Shown here in pieces: positions 46,671 to 58,103 of a stretch of 64,000 bases of DNA. Both the position numbers and the translations under genes were made by a program. The notes beneath the pieces are model-generated. The model was not told where the DNA came from. It searched no databases and saw only the letters and a program-made list of their open reading frames with translations. Origin of the DNA: Schistosoma haematobium (lineage: Eukaryota; Platyhelminthes; Trematoda; Strigeidida; Schistosomatidae); NCBI RefSeq assembly GCF_000699445.3, contig NC_067198.1, positions 33,136,536-33,200,535 on the forward strand. The letters are read 5' to 3'. Within the stretch, counting starts at the first letter, position 1, and each line of letters begins with the position of its first letter.

Positions 46671-49600
46671 ATGAAAAATAGAAGCAGCACATCAGGGGAT
46701 GAAATAGAACAAGAAATTTCATGTAGCACAAGTTCGAAGAAGAGCGGTTTTGCATATGTTCGTATTAATACCCCTTCGCAGCTAAAAGATGAATATGACA
46801 TTGGTCCAGTCATCGGTGAAGGTACATTTGGCATTGTTTATCATGCTTCGAGAAAAACTGATGGTGTGAACTGTGCAATTAAGAAAGTAAGTACGTCTAG
46901 AAGCTAGACGTATTGTTTGTCATCACATATATATACATGTGTTTTTGATGAATTGTAAGACATTACTAATCTTCCTTGCACCAATACTTGACATCAAATG
47001 ACACCTGACTTTCAAAGAGTAGATACGTAATTCTAGTTTTTAGGCGTTTCGTGTGACAATTCATTATTCACTCATTTGTAAAGCATAACGGTCAACGACT
47101 ATCCTGAACTAGATGTGACCATATTAGGCCACACATACGATCAAACAAGGTAAACAAATTTCGTCTGTCACTTAAAAGTTCACTTTCGCGTGATAAGAAG
47201 CTAGCATATTTCATGTGCTTGTTTTTTTAAGGTGGTGATACTTTTAATCAATGATATATTACGATTTATATAGACTTCCACAAAAATCTATATAACCTTG
47301 GAATTTTCAGCAAATTGTATCTATTATTTTAATTTTCAGTGTGACCACGCCCTTATATCAATCTATAAATCAACACCGAAACTTATTTGAAACATATGTG
47401 AATAAAACAACTATTCCAACACAAAGAGTCGCATCGAAATACTTCATTAAATTAAACTTACAATACTGCTGGACCTATAATTATCAATTGCTTGATTTTT
47501 ATTTCATGTTTACAGATGATGTTTCATAAAAATAAGTTGTCCTGTAATAAAGGCAGATACGATATGTAAACACCAACTGTTAATAAAAAGATACAATGTA
47601 GTATGAAAATCTTTTACCATATGATGTCAAACAAATTTTCTTTACAGAAAGACATAAGAGTTTTTGACGATAATCCTTTGGTTACCTATAGAATTTTGTA
47701 TAAACTCTCGTTTGTTGCTTGCTCCCGGTTAGTCCTATGTGAATCAGGGGTGAAATTTAAACTCTTTTTCACAGTGCCATTAGGAAAACTCGCTCCAAAT
47801 GGCTCCGATTTTCCAAATTACCACCACTTTGGGTGACTTGTTTGTCTTATACCATTTAAGCGGGTGAGATAATAAAAAATATGATAAGTTCCAGTTTTTT
47901 GCATACAAGTGAAGGCAATTTCCATCAAATGGGAACTGTGCAACCGTCACTGTGACAGCACCACAAATTGTTCACCATTAGTAAGATAACCTAGTAAACG
48001 ACATGAATTTTAGGCTTGACATAAATTTTACACCGCTCAATATCAAATATTACCGAGTTTTATTATAATGAAACTGACCTTCTGACTACTTGTAGGGAGA
48101 AGTCTTTCGAATTTGGACGACTTTAGGAGTTAAATTGCATCACCCAACCACTTGTGGCTCATAAAGTTACTAAGTATTCATCTTATTTTTCAACTAAGTA
48201 TATTTTTCTGGTTTGTCTCTTGAAGGCTATTTTGAGGAATGAATGTTAGTTGGATAGATAGTTTCAGAACTTGTCAACATTCAGTATTCTGATTTTATCT
48301 AACTTAACTTCCACTTGAATAAGTAACATTATGATATATAACTGGCAAATTGTCTAGTTAAAGGTGGTTGTCTGTTGCAGTTTATAGTATACATTAATGT
48401 AAAACCTAGTATCTTATCCCCAGCATATGACATTATTTTGTTTATCTCCTTTGTTTTGTCTAGACTGATTAAAATAGTTTATGAGATATGTATAATAAGA
48501 TCTAATAAAAAAACTTGTTAATTGCCAGCTCCACTTTTAAACATTAAATAAACTACTACTAGCTGAATGTACATATCATCGACTATTTTAATTGAATTTG
48601 TGTAACAGTAATGCGGAATGGTCTATTAATGGAGATTTCTAAAAATGGACAAACAATGCAGTTTATACTTCTGTCAATACTTTTCAAAAGTTTAAACAGC
48701 TTAGAAAAATGCACTAAAACTTGACCGAAGACTTTAAATGTAATAACTAAAAGTCTTTCTCAGCAGTGCCGACAGACTCACTCTAGTTCTTCTAGATTTT
48801 GAATTCCAACATTCTTTCGTGTACACCTTCCCATTTCGTCCTTTCAAACCCTACTATTATTGCTTAATCTCCTTCATTGTCGTTACTGCTATGTTTTTTA
48901 TTTTCCTTTTGTTTTGTATTTTGTTGACTTTATCTAGTCCTAATGATTTACGGGGACTTAAGTCAACTTATATCTATTTCAGGCTTTGTGTTGATAGTGA
49001 CTGAATCAATATTATACGTCATCAAATACTTTTCTATTGTCAAGCAAATTCACCATTTTGGCATACAGTAATATTAATAGTCATGATTACTACTCACAAC
49101 TTGATTCATTTATTTGTTAACTCAACAAGTAAAACTTATGGCGGTTTGTCATAACGTTTATAATTTAGACTTCAGAATAATCAACACACCACTGATTTGT
49201 GTGGGAATGCGTATTGATTCGATTACATATCCCTGTTTAACGGTGATTCGGTACTATATATCTGATTTGCAAGTATAATTAGCTTATTTTCAGTTTAGTG
49301 TGAACATGTGTGCTTTTATTCATTAATTATTACCTATGGTGACAAGTTTACCTAAAAGAAATCTCATAACTTTGGTCATTTGCTCCATTTGTTTGATTAT
49401 GAATATAACCGCTTGCTATGACTACGCATATAACTGACCTAATTATTATGTAGTGTTTTTTCTGTACACGATGTCAGTGTGAAGTTATTTTGAACAAACG
49501 TGTCATGTGATAGTCATTTGGAGTTTGTTTGCTTAGTGCGTTCTTACAACTTCAGTCAATCAGTTATATTTAGCGCGGAATCCGATTTTTTCTTAATGAG

Positions 49601-52425
49601 TAAAAGTAGGTCAAATACTTTATATTATACCGAAATTTTATCACTTAAGAAGCAGTTTACTTCATTCGACTCACCTCAACTAGATAAGTATTTAAAACTG
49701 ACGAGCACGCTGGACATCTGTCCAATCATAATATATAACTTTTCAGCAGACTACATCTACTACCTAAATTCAAGTCAGTTTACGGCATAAATCATTTTTA
49801 GGATGAGTAATCTCCACTATCATACCGTGCCAAGTATGCTTGTTTCGGTCTCAGTCAAAATGAGACTTCATCAGGTGACTGCTTTATTTCTTAAATGCAT
49901 AAATACATTGGTATTCTTAAATCCATAACAACCTATTGTATCAAAAACTCGACCTTCAAACTTACATACATAATCGTTTTTTCATTTAATGTAATCCTTC
50001 AATTACTGTTTCACTCTATTACTATTATTATTAAGAACTGAATCCACTTTAGGGAAAATGTTAGTGAAAATTGTAGAGTTTTGTAATCACTCAATAAATA
50101 AAACTTTTAAGTCCAATATTCACAAAACTGTTCCAAGTCTCTCACACAGGTTAATTTGTGAGTGGTGTATTAATCAAAATTTATCTCTTAATCTCAAATA
50201 ATTAAAAAAAACAATTATTTAATATGTCACATCATATAAATCAAAACAATATAATATAAGCAAACAGTATTGTTACAATAAAATTATCATTCTTTACTTT
50301 CTAATATACAGTAATATTCCCATGTATATGTGAAATACTAAATCAATCAACGCACTTTGTCAGTCTACGAAACAAATATATTACTTAACTGATCATATTA
50401 AGTCACAAATATAAAGTAATAATGAGATGGCAGGTGTGGTAGTCATGATAATTATAATAAATAATATGAACACATATTTTGGCAATGGGATCAGAATTGA
50501 ACTTGCTAAAATTGACTTTGATAAATTATTTTATATGAAATGTATGAGTGGTTAATCATTTTAAGTATGTCAGAAGTAAAAACAGATACAAAGGAAGTGA
50601 ACAGAGGAAATCAAAAAAGGGTAGACAGCATTGATGACAGTGTCCGTCAGTTTCCCTTTGGCCGAACGAAAGACAAAGGTATAATAAGCTTCTTTAGAAC
50701 AGAAAAATCAAGGGTTGTCTACTCGAATCTTTATAGCTTTTGCTTCCTAATAGATATGAGATCCGATCTCATTGGGAGATATTGAAGGCGTTTGATTAGT
50801 CACTTTAAGTCATGTGTGTTAAGCTAGCAACAGTTTACGGATGACAAATACGTGTCACGTCATTTTTATTACCACTTACTACTACCATATAGTAGCACTT
50901 TTGTTTGAGAAAAAACCGCCACATCCCTTTAGAAACAATATCTTTTTTTAGATTAAAATTGGCTTCATATCTTTAACGTAATATCTCCAATTCCTTTTTT
51001 TCATTGTCATTGTAGATTTCACGCATAAACTCCTTCTCTGCAAGCGAGCGTGCTCGTTTAGATCGTGAAATATCTATATTAAGACATGTTAAACATCCTG
51101 GAATTATAAAACTTTTATCTGTTGCTGAATCACCAAAAGTTATATTCCTCATAACTGAATTATGTGAAGGCAATTCACTAGATCATTATATGAAACAATT
51201 ACCAGAAAATACTGGACTACAAGAATATATTGTGGTAGCTATTGTAAAGCAAATAGCTTCAGCTTTATCTTATTTGCATAATCGAGGTATTGTACATAGA
51301 GATTTAAAACCTGGAAATATTATGTTATTAAACAAAGTAGAATTAGATTTTCGTACTATACCTCCGGTGAACTTTAAGTCAAATTTTAAATATTCATCGG
51401 ACAGTAGAATAATTTCTTTCGATTCTCTTATTAAGCATCAAAAACCTGAAAATGAACACATCGAGGTGCATAATGACTCGTGTTCCAGTCACAGTGGTAC
51501 ACGATCAGAAATAACAACGACGACAACAATAACAACTGAAACAATATGTTCATCTGTATTTACTCGAAATAAATCAGTAAATTCAAGCACAAAACCATTG
51601 CCTGTTTGCTGTAGACATGATTCTACATTATTAGAATGTAATACAAAAACAAATCATGTTTCAAACATCCAACCTAGAATCCCATCATTTCAACTTGATG
51701 ATAATTATTGTATAAATGTGGAAAATAAATATCCACCTAGAGAATTACAAACGAAATTAATTGATTTTGGCTTAGCCATAGAAGTACGCAAAAGTGAAGA
51801 AGTATTAGCTAATCCATGTGGTACACTATTGTACATGGCACCGGAAGTATTGAATGGACGATCATATACACGTCAATGTGACTTATGGAGTTTAGGTGTC
51901 ATTATCTTTATATTATTAACAAATCAAACACCATTTAATTCACAAAATGAAAAACAGTTAATCAATGAATTAAATCAACCTAATATACAAAAGATAATAG
52001 AAAAATTAGGCAATTATATAACATCATTATGTAAAGAATGTTTAATACGTTTATTAACTGTTGATCCAGCTTATCGTTTAACCGCTAATCAACTTCTAAT
52101 TGATCCATGGTTATCATTTTATCCAGTACATAATTCAAATGAATTAGTGAATAATAGTTTGAATGCATCTAAAAAAGAAAAGGAATATGAACAAATGAAT
52201 TTATCAACAATTCATTCACTTAATAATTTGCCTGGAAATTCTGTCACAGCATCTTGTAGTAGTAGTAGTATTAGTAATATTAATAAATGTGTTTCTAGAC
52301 CATCATCATTTTCTCGTTTCAAGACAACTGATACATATTCTACAACGAATGTACTTGAATTAATGAAACAATATCATAAAGAATTGAATAATTGTAAGCA
52401 AAATGTTGAGAAGGTGAATCAATAA
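46671..52425 (+). CDS. Serine/threonine protein kinase, STK33-like
   Basis: Two exons, 46671-46886 and 51016-52425, joined in phase 0 across a 4129-bp intron, give 541 aa. The kinase domain starts at about residue 42: Gly-rich loop GEGTFGIV (49-56), ATP-binding Lys 71 in AIKK, helix-C Glu 90 in DREISIL, HRDLKPGN with catalytic Asp 168, DFG at 322-324, APE at 347-349, then CDLWSLGVIIF. All catalytic residues are present, so it should be active. The spacing from HRD to DFG is about 154 residues instead of about 20: a Ser/Thr-rich, low-complexity insert of some 135 residues sits there, including a run of ten Thr/Ile. The overall sequence recalls STK33 of the CAMK group (YMAPEV, QCDLWS); other CAMK-like kinases remain possible. 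The C-terminal tail is Ser-rich and polar. ATTAAA follows at 52482. Confidence 0.9.
46887..51015. other. Kinase-gene intron 1
   Basis: AT-rich, with a 96-aa incidental open frame at 49500-49790 and a hammerhead-like motif on the minus strand at about 49827-49880. The kinase alignment is continuous across it, so no exon is missing here. Confidence 0.6.
49827..49880 (-). ncRNA. Hammerhead-like motif of a second sequence type
   Basis: Minus strand: CTGATGA core, six-pair helix II (GTCTCA/TGAGAC), GAAA, helix III CAAG-CATA-CTTG. The cleavage triplet position reads GGC rather than GUC/UH, and helix I is poor. The core and two helices are too regular for chance, but cleavage is doubtful. Its loops differ from the SM-alpha-type copies here. 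Confidence 0.5.
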
Positions 52426-52497
52426 GGATGTCTATAATTCACATCATAAATGTCAATTGATCGATAAGATGTAATGATTATTATTAAAGATTATTCA

Positions 52498-52531
<34 letters not shown>

Positions 52532-54130
52532 GGTCTATTTGAATATTGTTTAATCCATAGAAGGATTTCTTTTTAAAGTTGAATTTTAGTGAATTTACTT
52601 TCAATGTCCAATGAAAATTTATTTTTACAAAATCGATCAAATTGTAAATGACTTGTAATATAAAATTTCTATTCAACTGGTTGAGTTACATTTGTTGTAA
52701 CGTTTCAATTTATTTTTAGATTTATCAAATACTAATATATATATATATATATATATCTTCATCATGAAGGGAATTTCAATGTTCTCCCAGTTTTTTTATC
52801 TGTTTATTTATTTATTTATAAATTCCAATGAAACAAGAATAACAACTGTAGTAGAATATAAATGATAATTTATTCATTTCAGAATTACTCTTCAGTTGCT
52901 TACAGCTTAAATACAATCGTATTCACTATATATATATGAAAAAGTGTATATGTACAATTGATAAGTCTTGCGGATTGAACGCTATATTCGTCTCCTAAGC
53001 TATTCTGTAACCCCCATGCTAGAACTAGACAGCGACCTGAACACGAAAGAGAAGACTCAAAGTATGCGAGAAGTAGTTTACTCCAAGGTTCATTTTTATA
53101 CAGAAAATACAGGTTTTTTTATAATATTTTAAATGTCCTTGGATTGCTAGAAGATTCTGGAATGCTACTAAACATAGTAGCAGTGTAGCAGCCAACCAAT
53201 CAGAGCCTCTGAATGTGAAGTTTCGCTTCCTTGATATTTTTGGCCAAGACTCCAAGTGAACGCTGATTGAATGAAACGCCTCTTAGTATTTCCTGATACT
53301 TGATTGTCTTTTGCAAGCAATCTTCTGGATCACCCCAACAACAATCATTATACCAGGTTTACAGAGAAGCATTAACCGAACTCAATAATAAAATATAATT
53401 AGATTAATAAAAGCCAATATCTATGAAAGTGTCAGCTAGAATCCTTTATAATTTTTTAAAACGTTTACCTTTTACCAATAATCTATATAACTATAATCTA
53501 CCTGCTTCAGTAAACATAATATGAAGTATGTATGCATCCTCATTTTTTTCTAAATAGTTATTACTACTGTATTTAAGCTGTGAGCAACTGATGCATATCA
53601 CTGAAATAAATCAAGTCTTTTTATTATCATGTTACTATAGTTCTGTTTTTTTTGTTGTTGTTGGAATAGTTTTTAGAATGTATATATTTTAATGAGTTAG
53701 ATAGCGCCGTAAAATGGATTCATTCATTTGTTTATTTAAAATTTATTGTAATCATAATAAGAAAGCGGTAAGTAAATGTGCTTCATTCACTCTTTAAGAA
53801 TAATAACATATTGATTATTGTATTAGTTATAACATAATGAGGCTTTTATTTTGTATTATCATTTGTAACATTCTTAAACCTCAGATATCGCTATTATTTA
53901 TACTTTTTAGCGGTGTTTATGTTCGTCGATTCATCTGTTTTTTTATAAAGTGAAAATAATTTTTTTCATGATAAAGAAAATTTTTTTTAGGTTAAGTTAA
54001 TACCCATGGTAAAAGAGTATTGTTTGAGCTTTATGGATTTGATTGTTGTATTAAAAAGCGTTGCTAGTGCTTACTTGAGCAATAAGACTAATTCTATTTT
54101 AAAAACTTTCAGTTAATAAACATTAAAGTT
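52426..54130. other. Kinase 3' flank with simple repeats and a possible LTR fragment
   Basis: Contains (TTA)n at 52499-52531 and (TA)n at 52735-52756. A GC-richer block at about 53007-53355 starts TGTAACCCCC and has a 76-aa minus-strand open frame (53255-53025); it looks like an inserted repeat, possibly a solo LTR, but no partner copy or target duplication is visible. Confidence 0.45.
52499..52531. repeat. (TTA)n microsatellite
   Basis: About eleven TTA units in the 3' flank of the kinase gene. Confidence 0.95.
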
Positions 54131-54140
54131 TTAATAAAAA

Positions 54141-54272
54141 CCTAGTACACTGGACAGCCAATTCGTTCTAACTTAGGACTCCTGGGTTCAATCCCCGTAG
54201 CAGGCTCGTGTATGCACACTGCTCAGCAGTCTCAAACTGAGACGGAACAGCTATTCCGTGCTACCTGGTTTC
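54141..54272 (+). repeat. Decayed tRNA-like/hammerhead repeat fragment
   Basis: A B-box-like GGGTTCAATCCCC (54184-54196) is followed by a region that lines up with the hammerhead part of the element at 57444 (CACACTGCTCAGCAGTCTC, GAGACGGAA, CCGTGCTACCTGG). Core bases are changed, so the ribozyme is dead. Confidence 0.55.
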
Positions 54273-54302
54273 CTATGATACTTTAACTAAAATCAGAGAG
54301 TT

Positions 54303-54820
54303 CTGTTAGAGGTATGAGGGAGGTTATCACTTCCCGGTTGCCCACACCGTGGAAGGGTTCTTCTGGAGTCACCTGAAAAAGAGATTGGATTAGAGGTGGT
54401 TCTAGTGACCTGAAAGCGTGACCTCAGTGCTCAAGGTACAAATGCTTGAAGTCGGTAACACATGACCTTTTTATGAGTAACTTTCCTGTTAGTTCCGTAC
54501 TTGTTGAGACCTTCCCGTCGGAGATGGATATCCGTGGGATAAGGCGATGTGTACATTTTTAGGGTCGACCTTTCCTAACCCCACCCCTCCTTTTGGGAAG
54601 GCAGCATCGCTGTCATGCTGGTTGTCTGAAGGAAACACGTTACTGCTGTCACACCTCTGTACATTCAGCAGTACGACTTCGCCCTCAGACCTCGTGTTAT
54701 CTGCTCTTAGTCTTACCGCTCTTCAACCGACCTGTCTTGCATAGTAGGACCTTGAGAAACGACTGTTCCAGCCAGTATAGCTCGATTGATTCAAGCCTGA
54801 TCACCATATCAAGGTAGCAA
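54303..54820. repeat. 518-bp interspersed repeat, copy 2
   Basis: Gapless match to 14156-14673 at about 97%. Here no RT sequence adjoins it, so the repeat is separate from the RTE-like fragment beside copy 1. Confidence 0.85.
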
Positions 54821-55179
54821 TCCGTAATAAATACAACCTACAACTTAAACCAATCTCTACGAAATCTCCCTAAATAAAATATGAAAGTAACTATAGAATA
54901 AAATAATAATCATTATTGAACTTTGCTTCAAATTGATGTTTATCAATGTTGAATCAATGTGTACAGGAATAATAGATTGAATATACAATATTTATAAGAT
55001 GGAATTGTAACCATTGTAATATACCACGTAAGTTTCCCTTATTCACTGTTTAATCACCCAAGTGAGTAAAGAAAAATAAGATTTTTTGTTCATAAAAACA
55101 CTATGAAGTTATCATTGATTTACTTGATGAATTTATGTGTAAATATTATTTATATATTTATTATAATAGGTTTTATTTC

Positions 55180-56506
55180 TTAAACTATTACTTCCTTATC
55201 GGTAATTTCTGTTACACCATCTGCAAAAAAATTAGATCGAAAGCTTTCAATTACACATTTCTTTAGGTCATCAAAATACAAAGAGTTATATTTAACTATT
55301 TAAAACTGTAAACGAAATATATAAGTAGAGTGGATAGTTTACATCTCATAGAATAACACCTGTTCTTTAAAATATTTCAAAAGTATATCCGCAGCGATAT
55401 TTATGGTAACATTAAAAGATTCACCATCTAGCCTACTAATTTCCTTCAGTAGTCTATGTAGCAAACCAAAATATTGTCTCTAAAGTTCAAGTAAAAGCAA
55501 TAGAGAACAGTATGTAATATTAAGTAATTTAGAAGAATGAATTAATCCTAAAAGTGACTTTTAACTAATCTTAAAAACTTTTAGTCTCGTTATATAATAA
55601 GTTAGACAAAATATCTCCTTGATATTAAAAAAAACGAAAGACTAGGCGGGTTTAGAAGTAAAATTGACAATAAAATAAGTAACAGTTAATATGACTATTA
55701 ATAAAGAATCTCCAATAGCAATAGCTCTACAGCTTATTAGAACAAATAGCGGAAATTTAGGATTACACCATCATATTAAAAGATAAAGACTAACTTTTCT
55801 CATTTATTTGACAAATTCATTAAAAAATACAACAATTACATGGTGGATATATGAGAAATGTTTTGACGTTACTCACAAATGGGTGTTCTGTTTTGCATTA
55901 TAGAACTTTCCATTTGACCACAGCTGATCAGCACCATAAATGTGTTCAGCCTTTTATTATTATTATCTGATTGTTCGACCTACGGATTACTTAGATCAAA
56001 CATTTAAGTATAGAGAATGACTATCCTTAATCTTAAAATCATTTCAATAGATACTGAGATGTTTTAGCTGGAACTAACTAGTACTTGCATACAGTTAATA
56101 ACTATGATCTAGCCTTTTTAGCTTTAAATATTGTTTTCATCCTCGTCCATTTATGTTTAATCGTACTTTGAATAAATATACATCTTTTAAATTTGAATAG
56201 CACACTTAAATAATAAGTTCAGTATTAAGTATAAGTCACTCATTGTATCATTATATTTATCATTTATAATTATTTGTAAATATTTACTGAATTCAACCAG
56301 AGCTATATCACCTAAAGAAATCAAACTTTCTGACAACTTTCATCAAAATTCTTTATAGACTTAATAGAATCTGGCACAAATTGTTTGTTATAACTTGTAG
56401 TTTGAATGCTTATTGTCTTGGCTCTTTTAATGCTACTTTTTGTATCTGGTCGTCGCCGACTGTTATTTCGGAAATGCTTATCACTTATACTCGGAACGAC
56501 GGACCT
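55180..56506 (-). CDS. 3' part of an unrecognised multi-exon gene
   Basis: Four minus-strand exons join in frame: 56506-56327 (60 codons, phase 0 to 0), 55950-55877 (ends phase 2), 55477-55360 (one base plus 39 codons), 55260-55180 (26 codons plus TAA). Borders are GT/AG; the phase match at every junction is the main evidence. The 150-aa product begins basic (RSVVPSISDKHFRNNSRRR, SSIKRAKTISIQ) and ends in a predicted helical part (QYFGLLHRLLKEISRLDGES, ILLKYFKEQKCVIE). AATAAA follows the stop within ten bases. No start codon or 5' exons were found; they should lie above 56506. I do not recognise the family. Confidence 0.55.
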
Positions 56507-57432
56507 CTACAATTTCCACGACGTTAAAGTAAGAACACAAAGACTGGTATAAGTGATGATTTATTAACCCCAAAACACGACGACGACGACTCTAGTAGAA
56601 AATACACTCATTTATATATTGATTGTACACCCATTTTGATTAATTAGGATGAAATCACATATAGGAAAAATACCTAGAGTTATAACAAATCACATATTGA
56701 GCATAGTTCATGTCAATGGAATACAAGAATATCGTATATTATACAGAATAAAATATCATGCGAGAAGAGAAAAGAAATACTACATTAAGTAATCATTACA
56801 TTGAATCAAAACGGAAGTAACCTTGAACAAAATTCATAATGAGTTAATCAATCGAAAATTGACTTTTCTTTCCATCATATCATTGGTAACAATCCAAGCC
56901 GCAATACTTCAAATGAGTATAGCTAAAATAAAGTTAAAACTGAATAACTTTAATGAATTATATCAATGCTTATGAAAACCATACAATGAATGTGCATTAG
57001 CAAGTATTTATATCTTTATGTCGCTTATATACGGTACTGACATTCGTCAGTCTCCATTTGGTTATCTGAATCTTGAAGGGATGTCTCGATATTGCTTCCC
57101 AATTATAATAGTATAATCTGTTCAAGCTGATATAAATTCATAGCTTCATCAATTAGCTTATTATTTCAACAGATTATCCTATTCTAAAAACTTAAGCATA
57201 ACTTACATCATGATTCCGTAAAACAATAGTAATGGTTCTAAGATATATATGAACAAAAGTACTGGGATTATACGTGAGTTCTCATGAATCTCATATCTAT
57301 CATGTCTATCAAAGAGCTAAACTAAATTCTAAGTAAGTTTTCTTATGTGAATAGATTTAATCAGATGAGAAAATTGCATGACTTGGATGTATATTTTAAC
57401 AAAATTGTTTCTCCAATATTGATTGTACTACC
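56507..57432. other. Unassigned sequence upstream of the 3' exons
   Basis: Should hold an intron or 5' exons of the minus-strand gene at 55180-56506. I could not identify a further exon with matching phase. Confidence 0.35.
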
Positions 57433-57526
57433 ACTTATCTTTTCAGTTAAGGGGTTGTGAAGATTGTTAAGTTTTCGATTGAGATCATGAACTGATTGAT
57501 GTTAGACCACCACTGAACACTTGGAA

Positions 57527-57569
57527 ACACTGAACGGCCGTTTCGTCCTATTGTGGGACCCTTAAACTG
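57527..57569 (-). ncRNA. Decayed hammerhead copy in left arm
   Basis: Minus strand keeps helix II GTCCC-loop-GGAC and GAAA, but the CTGANGA core has become TTTAAGGG. Expected to be inactive. Confidence 0.6.
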
Positions 57570-57835
57570 ATAATTACCATGTGCTCACTAGTGACTAGCT
57601 TCGTGAGAAAATTCTCGGAGTTCTGGTGAGAAGCCGTGGCCAGTGAAGCCAATCTGTTTCGGGTGGAAATAGGTGTCTACCTCAGTACAATGGAAGATGA
57701 TCGCACAACTTCGTGGATTGGTTGAGGTTAGATATTAACACCATTGGATGCCGACTCAGTGATCCCTTATGTTAAGCGTTCGCACGCGAGACTGCGGACC
57801 CTGGGTTTGAATTCCGCGAGCAGGACCGTGGATGT

Positions 57836-57881
57836 GCACTGCTGAAGAGTCCCACAATAGGACGAAACGGCCATTCAGTGC
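57836..57881 (+). ncRNA. Hammerhead ribozyme motif, cleavage site altered
   Basis: Plus strand: helix I GCACTG/CAGTGC (six pairs), core CTGAAGA, helix II GTCCC-loop-GGAC, GAAA. Helix III and the cleavage triplet read CGGCCATT rather than CGGCCGTC, so the triplet is ATT; UH is kept but helix III loses a pair. Weak activity is possible. Confidence 0.65.
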
Positions 57882-57991
57882 TCCCAGGTTATCAATGGTG
57901 GTCTAACATCAATCGGTTCATGATCTCACTTATCTTTTATTTTTGAATTATTTCTAAAGATAGGCTTATATTTTACGTAAGATATTGTAAA

Positions 57992-58103
57992 TTATTTGGG
58001 TTGAGTATCATTATCATAAATTTCCAGTAGACTTTTTCGTTCACAAAATTCATACTTTAATACTAAAAATGGTAATGTGACTTCTTCATTTCCTATCCAA
58101 AGT
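57992..58103 (-). CDS. Candidate terminal exon, unrecognised protein
   Basis: A clean acceptor (pyrimidine-rich, ending CAAACTTAG) precedes 36 open codons and TAA, starting LWIGNEEVTLPFLVL after one leading base. AATAAAA follows about 50 nt downstream. It could be the last exon of a separate minus-strand gene, or an internal exon of the gene ending at 55180 if a donor such as GTATTA is used. No family recognised and no partner exon found. Confidence 0.3.

Larger units (their letters stand above)
57444..57927 (+). mobile_element. Hammerhead-bearing retroelement with terminal inverted repeats
   Basis: 484 bp, flanked by an 11-bp direct repeat ACTTATCTTTT (57433-57443 and 57928-57938), the mark of an insertion event. 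About 88 bp at 57481-57569 are the reverse complement of 57841-57927. Between them lie a unique part, and a tRNA-like segment with TTAAGCGTTCGC and a B-box-like GGTTTGAATTCC (about 57803-57814), which would give a Pol III promoter on the plus strand. A hammerhead motif follows on the plus strand and a worn one lies on the minus strand in the left arm. Best read as a non-autonomous SINE-like or Penelope-derived unit. Confidence 0.8.

Noticed and set aside
49500..49790. 96-aa frame in the kinase intron
   Set aside because: No similarity, no splice context, and the kinase is complete without it.
53007..53355. Solo LTR
   Set aside because: Starts TG and looks like inserted sequence, but no target duplication, clear end or second copy is visible, so it is only noted in the flank entry.
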